Below the pieces are notes generated by a model. That model did no database searches. It worked only from the letters and a program-made list of their open reading frames with translations, and was not told the origin of the DNA. A stretch of 64,000 bases of DNA from Acetobacteraceae bacterium (GTDB lineage: Bacteria > Pseudomonadota > Alphaproteobacteria > Acetobacterales > Acetobacteraceae), in contig CANJLW010000024.1 of assembly GCA_947475245.1 (NCBI GenBank), positions 1 to 64,000 on the forward strand, written 5' to 3'. The stretch's first letter is position 1. Every line of letters begins with the position of its first letter. This document shows, one piece after another, positions 1 through 8,021 of the stretch. Position numbers and translations under genes: made by a program.

Positions 1-34
1 AGTGACGGCGGCGGATTTCGGCAATCGTATCCAT
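1..34 (-). CDS. istA: IS21-family transposase IstA, N-terminal fragment cut by the window edge
   Basis: Read on the minus strand from an ATG at 34, the first eleven residues are MDTIAEIRRRH, the usual opening of IS21-family IstA transposases, which carry an N-terminal helix-turn-helix and a DDE integrase core. Only these residues lie in the window; the rest, and any IstB ATPase gene, would lie to the left. The sequence upstream of the start (right of it) carries the repeated end sequences expected for such an element, which supports the call. The short length is the main limit. Confidence 0.7.
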   Translation of the reverse strand, partial: MDTIAEIRRRH

Positions 35-148
35 GTAAAACACCCCAGACTCTCCCGCGTAAACGCCGGAGGATCGCACGGACCAGGGTGGAAACTATTG
101 GACGCTGTTTACCCCCGGAATCTGGAAAGGTTTGCACGCTGTTTTGCA
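35..148. mobile_element. Terminal region of the IS21-like element with repeated end motifs
   Basis: Two related blocks are seen on the minus strand: AAACAGCGTGCAAACCTTTCC (within 124-145) and AAACAGCGTCCAATAGTTTCC (within 92-112). Several repeats of about 20 bp near each tip are typical of IS21-family ends, where the transposase binds. The element tip is placed near 148 because a terminal CA dinucleotide occurs there; this edge is an inference, since the other end and the target duplication are outside the window. Confidence 0.5.
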
Positions 149-764
149 GGTATGGCGTAGGAAACCCGCCGAACCGTGGCGGGCCCGCTACAGCTGATAG
201 TCTTCGGAGTGTTCAAGCTCCGTCGCGGACGGATGCGCCGGCCGGGCGCGCCAGGTCAAGAGTCTCTGTCGCATCGTGGCGGACGCCGGCAGGGAGAAGG
301 GTGGACGGCCGGAGCGACGGAAACTCCCAGCCCGCGTTGGCGAAAAGACTCCCGGCCGAGAAAAAATCACAGAGGCCCCCCCAATGCTGGCACAGCGAAG
401 CCGAAAAACCTCCCCCCCCCTTCGCCGGCACTTCGCGGCCCGGCACCATCCCCAGCCTCGGCGGCGTAATCCAAAGCCTATCGCTCGCCGCTTGGGCCAT
501 GCTCGGAGGAGCAATCGCGTCCGATGCGAGCGGTCAATTGTCGGCGAAGATGCGCACGAGCCGCCCTGCTCATCCCCGATCCCCACGGCCCTGAGCCGAG
601 AAGTACCCGCGTCCAAAATCCCCAGAGGGGTGAATATCTCGGAGGCAGGGGCACAAACACGCTCGGGCGCGCGCGAAACCGCCCCCCCGGAGGGGGGCGG
701 TTGGTCGACGACGAAAAGGGTGTCGACACTACGGACGCTCTCCGTTGGGACAATGGGCGTGTAG
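149..764. other. Gene-free stretch between the IS end and the Sel1 gene
   Basis: Short open frames exist on both strands, but none has a credible ribosome site, a recognisable domain or a protein-like composition; they are rich in Pro, Arg and Ser as expected for GC-rich noncoding DNA. Apart from the hairpin at 677-702, I see no structure. It may be debris left by element insertion. Confidence 0.5.
677..702 (-). terminator. GC hairpin downstream of the Sel1 gene
   Basis: A perfect 11-bp inverted repeat (677-687 with 692-702) with a 4-base loop lies about 60 bases past the stop of the minus-strand Sel1 gene. On the minus strand it is followed by only three Ts, so intrinsic termination is possible but not strongly indicated. 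Confidence 0.4.
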
Positions 765-1505
765 CTACCGCCCGCTCGTTGGCCTCCACTCCCGGGATAG
801 ACGCTGCGCCTCGCCGATCTGCGCGGGGGTCATCATCGCTGCAATGGCGTCGCGGCTCTTCCTGCCCAGTTCATTGCCACCGGCCGCCCCAAGGTTGTAC
901 CACATATACGCAAGAGCATAGTCCTTCGGCACGCCTTGGCCGTCGCGATACATGACGCCGAGAAAGGTCTGAGCTATGGCATAGCCCTGGTCCGCAGCCT
1001 TGCGATACCACTGCACCGCCTGCACGTCGTCCTTCGGCACGCCTCTGCCAAGTTCATACATGAAGCCGAGGTTGGTCTGAGCCAAGTCATTGCCCTGGTC
1101 CGCAGCCTTGCGATGCCACTGCACCGCCAGAGCATAGTCCTGCGGCACGCCTTGGCCGTCGCGATACATGCCACCGAGGAAGATCTGAGCTACGGCATAG
1201 CCTTGGTCCGCAGCCTTGCGATACCACTGCACCGCCTGCACGTCGTCCTTCGGCACGCCTTGGCCGCTGTAATACATGCGGCCGATGGAGAACTGAGCGC
1301 TGGCATTGCCCTGGTCCGCAGCCTTGCGAAAAAATACCATCGCCGTAGCATAGTCCGGCGGCGCGCCTCCTTCGCCGTTGCGTAACATTTCGCCGACGGT
1401 AGCCATCTGGTCCGCAGCCTTGCGCTGATTGTCCTCAAACGGCCCTGCCGCCACCGGCCCGGGTATCGCCAGCACAACAGCCAAAGCCAACATCGCGACG
1501 CGCAT
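765..1505 (-). CDS. Secreted Sel1-repeat (tetratricopeptide-like) protein
   Basis: This 246-residue protein begins with a signal peptide (MRVAMLALAVVLAIPGPVAA, cleavage likely after the AxA near residue 21). It is then built of five to six Sel1 repeats of about 36 residues, with recurring A-x-x-W-Y/F-R-K-A-A-D-Q-G and Y-x-x-G-x-G-V-P-x-D motifs. Sel1 repeats form helical solenoids that bind protein partners; this one is probably periplasmic. The start has a GGAG ribosome site eight bases upstream. The repeats are nearly identical in DNA as well as protein, suggesting recent internal duplication. It stands alone between the IS end and the resolvase gene, and its partner cannot be told from the sequence. 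Confidence 0.85.
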   Translation of the reverse strand: MRVAMLALAVVLAIPGPVAAGPFEDNQRKAADQMATVGEMLRNGEGGAPPDYATAMVFFRKAADQGNASAQFSIGRMYYSGQGVPKDDVQAVQWYRKAADQGYAVAQIFLGGMYRDGQGVPQDYALAVQWHRKAADQGNDLAQTNLGFMYELGRGVPKDDVQAVQWYRKAADQGYAIAQTFLGVMYRDGQGVPKDYALAYMWYNLGAAGGNELGRKSRDAIAAMMTPAQIGEAQRLSREWRPTSGR

Positions 1506-1667
1506 AGAGCCACTCCGTTCCCGATCTGGTCATACTGCACCAACCAGCGGCTATTGGGCCAGCGCGGCCGGTCGCGCGATGCCAACCCCGTCCCAATAGG
1601 GCAAGCCCCAATCGGACGATCCCAAGCGGCTGCAAACCTTCCGGAAAATGTCCTATTAGAATGGGTA

Positions 1668-1696
1668 TTGACTTATCGGACGGAATGTCCGATAAC
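1668..1696 (+). promoter_or_regulatory. Resolvase promoter with an embedded operator palindrome
   Basis: A -35-like TTGACT (1668-1673) and a -10-like GATAAC (1691-1696) are separated by 17 bases. A perfect 9-bp inverted repeat, TTATCGGAC (1673-1681) and GTCCGATAA (1687-1695), fills the spacer. Further copies of the half-site core GGACA/TGTCC occur just upstream and downstream. A protein bound here would block RNA polymerase, so self-repression by the resolvase, as known for Tn3-type resolvases at res sites, is a reasonable inference. Confidence 0.55.
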
Positions 1697-1729
1697 GTTT
1701 ATATCATCAAACGGACAATCGAGGCGCAC

Positions 1730-2296
1730 ATGATCGTCGGGTACGCTCGCACCAGCACCACCGAACAACGCGCAGGCCTGGAAGCGCAAGAGCGCGATCT
1801 GAAAGCGGCCGGTGCCGAAAAGGTCTACGCGGAACAGGTGTCCAGCATGGCGCAGCGCGCGAAGCTGGCCGAGGCACTGGACTTCCTCCGCGACGGCGAT
1901 GTGCTGATGGTTGCCAAACCGGACAGGCTGGCGCGAAGCACGGCGGAACTGCTGGGCATCGAAGCCGATCTTAGCGCGCGCGGCGTAGGCCTGGTCGTGC
2001 TGTCCATGGGCGGCGAACGGCTGGACACTCGTAACCCCACGTCAAAGCTTATGCTCACGATCCTGGCGGGCGTTGCGACGTGGGAGCGGGAAATCATGCT
2101 GGAACGCCAGCGCGAGGGCATCGCCAAGGCGAAGGCCGACGGCAAATACAAGGGCCGCGCGCCAACCGTGGCGACGCAGGCCGAACAGATACGCGCCGCT
2201 CATGCGGCCGGAGAGAAGCCCGCCCATATCGCCAAGCGCCTGGGCGTGGCGCGTAGCAGCGTCTACCGCTTCTTACCCGGTCAGGAAGCGTCCTGA
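1730..2296 (+). CDS. Small serine resolvase/invertase
   Basis: The 188-residue protein starts MIVGYARTST, the standard opening of the catalytic domain of small serine recombinases; the nucleophile is Ser in the YARTS segment. The conserved DRLARS motif follows near residue 65, and the C-terminal 45 residues form a helix-turn-helix (GEKPAHIAKRLGVARSSVYR) that binds the recombination site. The ATG at 1730 is chosen over 1661 because it begins the conserved domain and has GAGG six bases upstream; the earlier start would lie inside the promoter. Such enzymes resolve cointegrates or invert DNA. It converges with the HD-domain gene, with 7 bases between stops. Confidence 0.85.
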   Translation: MIVGYARTSTTEQRAGLEAQERDLKAAGAEKVYAEQVSSMAQRAKLAEALDFLRDGDVLMVAKPDRLARSTAELLGIEADLSARGVGLVVLSMGGERLDTRNPTSKLMLTILAGVATWEREIMLERQREGIAKAKADGKYKGRAPTVATQAEQIRAAHAAGEKPAHIAKRLGVARSSVYRFLPGQEAS

Positions 2297-2303
2297 CCGG
2301 CGA

Positions 2304-2750
2304 TCAATCCGTCGTGACGCCGAACCTGGGCCGATCCACGATCTCCAAAGCCGCGCGGTATCGTTCCACCCGGCGAAGGTCCTTCTCTGTCGGGTTGGCG
2401 ATCCGGGACAGGTCCATATTGTCGCGGAGATCAGCCAGCTTTACCGCGCGGCCCAGGGGATTGCTGGCAGCGCGCCGCACAAAGGATTGGTAATCCTCAC
2501 CCTCACGCTTCGTAACTGACGCGATCCCGTCCAATATCCGCGGCGCGAAGCCTTCAACCGCCAACCGTTCAATCGACCAATCCGGGCAGTCTTCGCACAC
2601 GTCGTGCAGTACCGCGACGATACGTTCATCGTCCGTGCCCACTGCCAGCATAACGCGTAACGGGTGCAGCACGTAAGCCGCTCCCGCCTTATCGGTCTGC
2701 CCAGTGTGCGCCTCCGCCGCGATGGCGATGGCCCTTTCAAGCGTGCTCAA
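2304..2750 (-). CDS. HD-domain protein, SpoT/MESH1-like (p)ppGpp hydrolase family
   Basis: The 148-residue product carries the HD-domain pattern of RelA/SpoT hydrolase domains: a histidine in AAEAHTGQ, then YVLHPLRVM, then AVLHDVCEDCPDW with the metal-binding His-Asp pair, and a later Asp-Asn in KLADLRDNMDLSR. The synthetase domain of long RelA/SpoT is absent, so the size fits a small alarmone hydrolase or related nucleotide phosphohydrolase. The TTG at 2750 is preferred because AAAGGAA lies seven bases upstream and homologous sequence begins there; the frame stays open further upstream but that part shadows the integrase gene. Substrate specificity is inferred from the family only. Confidence 0.75.
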   Translation of the reverse strand: MSTLERAIAIAAEAHTGQTDKAGAAYVLHPLRVMLAVGTDDERIVAVLHDVCEDCPDWSIERLAVEGFAPRILDGIASVTKREGEDYQSFVRRAASNPLGRAVKLADLRDNMDLSRIANPTEKDLRRVERYRAALEIVDRPRFGVTTD

Positions 2751-2800
2751 TCGCTTTTCCTTTCGTTGGCATGAATTATCCGGAGATGTACGCACGGAGG

Positions 2801-4123
2801 TCACCCGCCGACTTTCCTTGGGTGGGGCAGAACATTGGACGGCGCGGCACGCCCGCGCAAAAGGTCCGACATTCTCGAACCCGTGCGATCCGCCACGTCT
2901 TTGATGGGATCGGGAGCCAGATGCGCATACCGAGCCGTAGTAGAGGTTTGCCGGTGACCGAGCAACTTCCCGACGATGAACAGACTGTCTCCCGCCGCGA
3001 CCGCGACGGAGGCAAACCCGTGCCGGAGGTCGTGTATACGAAGATCGGGCAGACCGGCCAACCTGCGCACGCGCTGCCAGGGCTTTTGTATCCCGACGAA
3101 CGCGGCTCCCAAGCGGTCGCCCGGCAGCACATGCGGATTGCCGGCGACGCGTGGCAACTGGTCCAGCACGGCCAGGGCGCCCGGCGGAAGGTATAGTTCT
3201 TTGCGCCCGGTCTTGCTGTCCGGCAAACGGGCAAGACCGCCCGTGACGTCGATCCAATCCCATTGAAGGCCGAGGATTTCCCCCAGGCGCGCGCCCGTGA
3301 AGATAAGCAAGCGTAGCGCCGCGATGGCTCGCCAGTCCTCGGGACTGTCGCGTGTGGGTGTTCGGGCCGCGATCCATGCGGCGCGCTGCCCTTCGGGAAT
3401 ATCGGCGGCAATCGCCTGACGCGCGCACTCCACCCGCCAGGTGGCCTTGCGGGGGGCGGTCCATCCTTGTTCCGCATGGTCCAGCGCCTCGCCAAGGCGA
3501 GCGAGTTCGGGTGCAGTCAACAATTTCTCTCGTGGCTTCTCCGGGAAGCGATCAATATGGCGACAAGGATTTGTGCCGTCGTCGCGCTCGCCGATGCGTT
3601 CCGCCCAGGACATGACGGTGCCAAGCAAGGCAAGCGTTCGGTTCGCCGCGACGGGCTTCGCGCGCAACGAAGCGTGGAGCCGCGCCACGTCGGCTCGGCC
3701 AATGTCGCGGAGCTTCTTATCTCCCAAGGCGGGCAGGATGTACCGACGAAACAGCCCCGCTACCTCCGTCCGCGTTCGGGGCTTGTGCTGAGCGTCGGAG
3801 TATTCGTCGGTAAATCGCGTGACAAAGTTGGAAAGGTTCGGCGCAACCCTGTCAGCATCACGGGCACCCGCCGGGTCTTTCCCGTCGCGGATCAGGCCGA
3901 GCAGTCGTTGCGCCTCTCGCCGAGCCGTCTCCGGCCCCCATGCTCCTTTGCCATGCCGCCCGATGGTCAAAACGCGCTGCTTGCCCTTGATCCGGACTTT
4001 AACGAGATAGGTCAGGTCGCGCGCGCGGTAGCGGACACCGAAGCCGCGCACCTCGGTATCCCAGGTCACGTCTCCTGGCTTCATCCGGTCAAGGGCGGCA
4101 GCGGTTATACGGATCGCTGGCAT
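2801..4123 (-). CDS. Tyrosine-type site-specific integrase
   Basis: This 440-residue phage/island-type integrase has an N-terminal arm-binding domain (MKPGDVTWDTEVRGFGVRY), a core-binding domain (about residues 90-200) and a catalytic domain. The catalytic residues are visible: Arg in FTGARLGEIL, His-x-x-Arg in HDLRHGF, His in LLGHRQ and the nucleophile Tyr in TARYAHL. It would cut and join the element at the attachment site. The ATG at 4123 is preferred over an in-frame TTG at 4159 because the family usually starts here. The gene begins only about 140 bases from the tRNA-Arg fragment, the classic position for an integrase beside its att site. About 60 residues between LDHAEQGW and TRDSPEDWRA look like an insertion within the catalytic domain. 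Confidence 0.92.
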   Translation of the reverse strand: MPAIRITAAALDRMKPGDVTWDTEVRGFGVRYRARDLTYLVKVRIKGKQRVLTIGRHGKGAWGPETARREAQRLLGLIRDGKDPAGARDADRVAPNLSNFVTRFTDEYSDAQHKPRTRTEVAGLFRRYILPALGDKKLRDIGRADVARLHASLRAKPVAANRTLALLGTVMSWAERIGERDDGTNPCRHIDRFPEKPREKLLTAPELARLGEALDHAEQGWTAPRKATWRVECARQAIAADIPEGQRAAWIAARTPTRDSPEDWRAIAALRLLIFTGARLGEILGLQWDWIDVTGGLARLPDSKTGRKELYLPPGALAVLDQLPRVAGNPHVLPGDRLGAAFVGIQKPWQRVRRLAGLPDLRIHDLRHGFASVAVAAGDSLFIVGKLLGHRQTSTTARYAHLAPDPIKDVADRTGSRMSDLLRGRAAPSNVLPHPRKVGG

Positions 4124-4222
4124 GGCTGTGGGCCTGACTGTTGGTTCTCGGGATACCAACGGGATACCACGTCATGGCCCGACACGAAATGCCTCGGAAC
4201 GACACCTCCCTATAAAATCAGT

Positions 4223-5842
4223 CTATTGGCGGCTTCGGTCGTCCGCTGTCATCGCCCGCAAACAAACTTCTAAGCTGTGGGTCGGTGGTTCGAATCCACC
4301 AGGGCGCGCCAGCTTACTTTCACCACCCGGAAAACCGCCTATCACATTGAATGGTAGGGACAAATTTGCCGTTCTAAATCCCTTATTCCGCGCATATCGG
4401 AGTTGGTCCGCAAACGTCAGTTTCAGCACTGTTCGTTGATCCTCCAGACGCTTCGAATCCCATAGTTTCCAAGGACTTGCGATGAATTCGAGCGCCGTTC
4501 TAAGTGTTTCGTCGAAGCTGCGAGCCGGACGGCTCATGTTCGCCATCCGCTCCTTGATCAAAAGCTTCTCCTCCTCCAGCTTTCGCACCCGCTCCTCGTA
4601 GGCTTTCACCACGCTGGGCACGCTGGCGTCGAGAATCCGCTCCAGGAACTGCGCGACCTGGCGCTCCACCTTCACCAGCTGGGCCGACAACGCCTTCGAC
4701 TGGCTTTCAGCCTGCGTCAGGCGGCGGTTCCATAGGTCCTCGAACATCGCCCGCGCGACCTTGAACAGGCTGTCGGTCGGTTGCACCGACCGCAGCAGCT
4801 TCTCAAACTCGCCTTCGATCTGATCGCGCTTGATCGACTTGCCGTAGCTGTCGCAACCGCGCTTGGGGCAAAGGTAGTAGGGGTAGCGAGCGTTCGTCCC
4901 GGTCGACCAGCACGCCGTCAACGGTGTCCCGCAGCAGTCGCAGATGACAAACCCGCGTAGCGGAAAGTCGAGGTTGATGTTCTTACGCTTGGCTGCGCGA
5001 CCGATGCCGTTTCGGCGTTCTTGGATGCGCTGAAAGGTCTGAAAGCTGATCAGCGCCTCATGCTGGGCTGGCCGAAGCGACACGTCCCAATTTGGGGCTT
5101 CGATGTATCCCGCATACGCGCATTGGCCCAACATCAGCGTGACGCGGTGATTGGTCACACTTCCGCGAGGGTCCTTTGGGAACGCCGGATGCGCGCGGAG
5201 AAAGCGCATCACTTCGGCCTGCGTCTCAAAACGGCCGGAGGCATACCCTTCCAGCGCCTCTTGGATGACGGAAGCAGCGGGCTCATCGCGCTTCAACATC
5301 ATGCCGCGCCCGGTTACGCGCTCGAACTTGTATCCGGTCGGCGGCTGAAACACCCAATACCCATTCATGATGCGGGAGCGCATACGGTTTTTGGTCTGCT
5401 CGCCGTTCTTCTGGCGCTGGTGCTGTGACACGCTGGCAAGCAGGTTCTCGACCAGGATGGAATCCGGGTCCTCGCCGAATTCGATCGACGGTGATTCCAG
5501 CATTCCACCGGCATTGGCGATCATGCCGCGCAGCTCCAAATGCGCGTGCAGTCCGCGCGCGAGGCGCGAGACATCGTCGATGATGACGACCGTGCCGCTC
5601 GCGCGCCGCTTCTTGATGAAGGCCAGCATGGCCTTCATCCCCGGCCTGTCTGTCAGGCTCCCCGAAACATCGTCTTGGAAAACCGCCGTGACGGTGTAGC
5701 GCTTCATCCGCGCGAACTCGCGGCATCGCGTCTCCTGCGACTTCAGGCCATCGCCAGCGATCGTTTGCTTCACGTGCGATACGCGGCAGTAGATGACAGC
5801 CTGCTTGGAGCCATCCTCGTTGATACGGTTCTTCTCTCTCAT
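4223..5842 (-). CDS. Large serine recombinase
   Basis: The 539-residue protein has an N-terminal catalytic domain starting AVIYCRVSHVKQ, with the nucleophile Ser in CRVS, and the DDVSRLARG motif. A recombinase domain follows (about residues 165-290), then a zinc ribbon with CDCCGTPL and CPKRGCDSYG, and a coiled coil (about 380-450). This is the architecture of large serine integrases that move elements without accessory proteins. The ATG at 5842 overlaps the upstream stop codon (ATGA), so translation is probably coupled. Its final 30 or so residues (ARPGGFEPPTHS onward) are the antisense reading of the tRNA-Arg fragment, so the C-terminus was acquired from the attachment site. It likely mobilises the element to the right. 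Confidence 0.9.
   Translation of the reverse strand: MREKNRINEDGSKQAVIYCRVSHVKQTIAGDGLKSQETRCREFARMKRYTVTAVFQDDVSGSLTDRPGMKAMLAFIKKRRASGTVVIIDDVSRLARGLHAHLELRGMIANAGGMLESPSIEFGEDPDSILVENLLASVSQHQRQKNGEQTKNRMRSRIMNGYWVFQPPTGYKFERVTGRGMMLKRDEPAASVIQEALEGYASGRFETQAEVMRFLRAHPAFPKDPRGSVTNHRVTLMLGQCAYAGYIEAPNWDVSLRPAQHEALISFQTFQRIQERRNGIGRAAKRKNINLDFPLRGFVICDCCGTPLTACWSTGTNARYPYYLCPKRGCDSYGKSIKRDQIEGEFEKLLRSVQPTDSLFKVARAMFEDLWNRRLTQAESQSKALSAQLVKVERQVAQFLERILDASVPSVVKAYEERVRKLEEEKLLIKERMANMSRPARSFDETLRTALEFIASPWKLWDSKRLEDQRTVLKLTFADQLRYARNKGFRTANLSLPFNVIGGFPGGESKLARPGGFEPPTHSLEVCLRAMTADDRSRQ
4267..4311 (+). other. 3' fragment of tRNA-Arg(UCU): attachment-site scar
   Basis: The stretch reads as an anticodon loop CTTCTAA (anticodon TCT at 4269-4271), the 3' anticodon strand GCTGT, variable loop GGGTC, a T arm GGTGG-TTCGAAT-CCACC (4284-4300), the acceptor strand AGGGCGC, a discriminator G and an encoded CCA (4309-4311). 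The bases to the left cannot form the anticodon, D or acceptor 5' strands, so the gene is not complete. A clean break at the anticodon loop is what tyrosine-integrase crossover in a tRNA gene leaves behind. Confidence 0.8.
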
Positions 5843-6162
5843 GGTGATCTGGCGTTCGATGGCCCCTCCAATGTTGCTGTATCCGTCAATTCTACACCGT
5901 CTTGGGCGGGATCGGTTGCCTGTACGAAGCCCTCTATCACTTGCCCACAAATTTTCACGTCGAACCCGAGTTCGACGAAGGAGCGCATGATCGACCAAAG
6001 CGCCGAAAGCAGCTCCAGCTTCTGCGCCTCGGTGAGATCGATATCATCGAGATAGGGGCTATACCGCCCCGCATCCATCTCGAATGTACCGGGCAGCGGC
6101 GCCGATACGGTGTTCACCTCATCGATCGTCGCTGGCGTCACGCTTCTGTCTTCCGCTTGCAT
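5839..6162 (-). CDS. Small acidic protein translated together with the recombinase
   Basis: This 107-residue acidic protein has no recognised domain. A helical stretch (LTEAQKLELLSALWSIMRSF, then VELGFDVKICGQVIE) dominates the second half. A strong AAGGAGGT ribosome site lies just before its ATG at 6162, and its stop overlaps the recombinase start by four bases, so the pair form one transcript with coupled translation. The context suggests a recombination accessory or control factor, but nothing in the sequence proves a function. Confidence 0.7.
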   Translation of the reverse strand: MQAEDRSVTPATIDEVNTVSAPLPGTFEMDAGRYSPYLDDIDLTEAQKLELLSALWSIMRSFVELGFDVKICGQVIEGFVQATDPAQDGVELTDTATLEGPSNARSP

Positions 6163-6206
6163 GAGATACCTCCTTGTTCGCTTCTCGCCGCTCAGGCGCT
6201 TTCAAA

Positions 6207-6851
6207 TCACTCGGGTCCGGTGCGGTTCATTGTGCGGGCCTGTTGTTGGCCATCGGGGCCTCCCTCGCGGCGCTGCCGGTCCGCCTCGACCTGCGGGCGA
6301 TAGAAATCTCGTTCGAGCGCCTTGCCCCAGTCGTAAAACTCAGCGCCGCGCTGGACCTTGAATTCCGCGCTCATCACACTCTTGGCGAAGGTGTCGGTGA
6401 TGCCGAGTTCCATTGCGAACACCTGCGCCTGGTAGGCATAGGCACGGTTGAACGTCATTCGACGGCCCTCGGCGGTGTTCCCGACTTTGATCATGTCACC
6501 GACACCGACCGCGAATTGATATCCACGCTGCCGGTCCTGCGGGGTGAGTTGCTCTTCCTTCGCCATCAGCGCCTCGCGCATCTGGTTCATCGAACGCCCC
6601 GTGCGCTCGCGGAAGAGATCGCGCAGAATCGTCTCGGCCTTCATCGCCTCGAATTTCTCGGTCCGGGCGAACGCGTGGGCGTAGTCACCGAGTTTTTCCT
6701 TGAAGGTTCCCGTGCGTTGAATCTCCCGCTCAATGATCCCCGTGATAGCCATCGCCTCATCGAATTGGGGCTCGGTCAGCAGGCGACCGGAGAAGCTCTC
6801 CCTCGCGCTGATGCGGCGATCGTCTGTTGCTATTTTTGTATTACCGTCCAT
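6207..6851 (-). CDS. Conserved-looking hypothetical protein of the transfer region
   Basis: I do not recognise this 214-residue protein. It is soluble, mostly helical and charged, with no signal peptide or membrane segment; the tail is rich in Arg, Gln and Gly. It starts at an ATG with AAAGGAAA upstream and is preceded by an AT-rich promoter region. It lies between the recombinase operon and the coupling-protein operon, so a role in element maintenance or transfer is possible but only by position. Confidence 0.65.
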   Translation of the reverse strand: MDGNTKIATDDRRISARESFSGRLLTEPQFDEAMAITGIIEREIQRTGTFKEKLGDYAHAFARTEKFEAMKAETILRDLFRERTGRSMNQMREALMAKEEQLTPQDRQRGYQFAVGVGDMIKVGNTAEGRRMTFNRAYAYQAQVFAMELGITDTFAKSVMSAEFKVQRGAEFYDWGKALERDFYRPQVEADRQRREGGPDGQQQARTMNRTGPE

Positions 6852-6967
6852 GTTGCTTTCCTTTACTTGTTATAGAACAAAATAAGAACACCTTAGGATA
6901 TAACTCCTAGTTTTTCAACATTAGTCAGAGCAATATTGTTGCTTCTTATTTTTGATAATGTTTGCCC
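6852..6967 (-). promoter_or_regulatory. AT-rich promoter region with a short palindrome
   Basis: This 116-base gap is far more AT-rich than its surroundings. It has several -10-like hexamers on the minus strand (TTATAT, CTATAA) and a perfect inverted repeat AGCAA-TATTG-TTGCT at 6929-6943. It probably drives the 6207-6851 gene, with the palindrome as a candidate operator. The exact promoter cannot be fixed by eye. Confidence 0.4.
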
Positions 6968-7447
6968 TCACTCCGGGCCGCTGCGACGCCGGTCAGGACC
7001 GGCGCGCCGATCGCTGGCCTGATTGAAATCCGTGCGCGCCAAACCTTGGATGGCATTCTCGCGCCCGGATTGGAGAACAAGCATCCTCAGCTCCCGCAAC
7101 TCGATGCGGTCGATGCGCGTCAGACGGCGGTCATGCGCCGCCCGAACATCGCGTTGAGCCTGCCTATTGATTGCCGCGCGATCGAAGCGGTCCGTGCCGG
7201 TGCCCGCCGGATTGAATTCGCGGCGCTGCCGAGCACCTTCATCAATCAGCCTTCGCTGAGCAGCTTCAACCCGGCTATCGTAGCGCTCGACGAAGAGACG
7301 CCTTTCGGTGTCTCGCAGTTTTCTCGCCTGCAAGCCGATATCATTCGCCATGGCCCACTGGCGCGGCGTTTGAATGTGTTTCGCCTCTTGCCGCATGGAT
7401 GCGAGCTCGAAGGTGAGGCGCAGTTCCTCGGCCAATGTCATAGCCAT
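6968..7447 (-). CDS. Charged hypothetical protein of the transfer region
   Basis: The 159-residue product is strongly charged, rich in Arg, Asp and Glu, and predicted to be largely helical or coiled. No known motif is visible. The start is the ATG at 7447. It precedes the 6207-6851 gene in the same direction, separated by the AT-rich promoter, so they need not share a transcript. A nucleic-acid-binding or relaxosome-associated role is conceivable from the charge pattern, but this is not supported further. Confidence 0.55.
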   Translation of the reverse strand: MAMTLAEELRLTFELASMRQEAKHIQTPRQWAMANDIGLQARKLRDTERRLFVERYDSRVEAAQRRLIDEGARQRREFNPAGTGTDRFDRAAINRQAQRDVRAAHDRRLTRIDRIELRELRMLVLQSGRENAIQGLARTDFNQASDRRAGPDRRRSGPE

Positions 7448-7509
7448 GGCGAAGCAGCCTTTGTGCTGGGAATTTGCATTGCGCGGAACGAATCTGCGAC
7501 GCTGATGGA

Positions 7510-7761
7510 ATGCAGACGTTCAAAGATAGAGATGATGTGGAGGAGTGGTTGGACCCGCTCGGCTATGACGAGTTCTGGACGCAGATCGAGATATTCGCGC
7601 TCGCGATACCGCCGCGCGCCGAGTGCGATGACGACATTCGGAAAGGACGCGCCGAACAAGCCGTCGTCCTGAACGTCCTCAAGGCCATGGCCAGATCGCA
7701 GATCATCGCCGATCAAGCTCTGCCGCCACGGGACCTGGTGGCCTGGATGGCGCTTCATTAG
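7510..7761 (+). CDS. Small acidic protein of unknown function
   Basis: An 83-residue frame starting MQTFKDRDDVEEWLDPLGY has a protein-like composition: acidic, with aromatic residues and an amphipathic helix near AEQAVVLNVLKAMARS. The antisense frame is Arg-rich and unlikely. The ATG at 7510 has a weak GATGGA upstream; an in-frame ATG at 7474 is the alternative. It is the only plus-strand gene in this part of the element and overlaps the stop of the small membrane-protein gene by four bases. Confidence 0.5.
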   Translation: MQTFKDRDDVEEWLDPLGYDEFWTQIEIFALAIPPRAECDDDIRKGRAEQAVVLNVLKAMARSQIIADQALPPRDLVAWMALH

Positions 7762-8021
7762 CCACGCTCCGGCGCGGTCATAAATCTGACCCAGGCACAC
7801 CGACCATTCTTCGGCGAACCATTCACCACACCATATGGACCGGCATAGCTGCACCGCGTGTAGAAGCGGCTATCGAAATCCGTGCTGTAGCGGGTGGGGG
7901 CGCGATAATCGTACGTCCACAGCACGTGCGGCAAACCCACCACCAGGATGGAGAGATAGAGTGCCGCAACCACCGGCACCCAAACGAAATGGCTCAGCCG
8001 GAAAAATCGCACGCGCGTCAT
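7758..8021 (-). CDS. Small single-span membrane protein after the coupling protein
   Basis: The 87-residue protein has one clear membrane segment (VWVPVVAALYLSILVVGLPHV, about residues 13-33) and a cysteine-containing soluble tail with RCSYAGPYG and NGRCAWVRF, which could form a disulfide in the periplasm. Its ATG overlaps the stop of the TraG/VirD4-like gene by four bases (ATGA), showing tight coupling with the conjugation operon. No family name can be given. Confidence 0.7.
   Translation of the reverse strand: MTRVRFFRLSHFVWVPVVAALYLSILVVGLPHVLWTYDYRAPTRYSTDFDSRFYTRCSYAGPYGVVNGSPKNGRCAWVRFMTAPERG

Larger units (their letters stand above)
1..4311. mobile_element. Right end of an integrated element ending in the tRNA-Arg scar
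   Basis: The 3' tRNA fragment at 4267-4311 reads left to right. In an element inserted in a tRNA gene, the copy lacking the 5' half has the element on its 5' side, so the element extends leftward out of the window and includes the integrase, HD protein, resolvase, Sel1 protein and IS. The intact tRNA-Arg gene is predicted left of position 1. The extent is inferred. Confidence 0.5.

Noticed and set aside
88-764. Several overlapping small frames left of the Sel1 gene
   Set aside because: Biased composition, no ribosome sites and no recognisable motifs.
2304-3464. A 386-residue protein that includes the HD domain
   Set aside because: The upstream part overlaps the integrase gene on the same strand in another frame; a ribosome site and TTG at 2750 define the real start.
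4267-4311. A complete tRNA-Arg gene
   Set aside because: Only the 3' half from the anticodon loop is present; bases to the left cannot pair with the anticodon or acceptor strands.
7438-7854. Minus-strand frame opposite the small plus-strand gene at 7510
   Set aside because: It has weaker composition and overlaps the neighbouring genes extensively.
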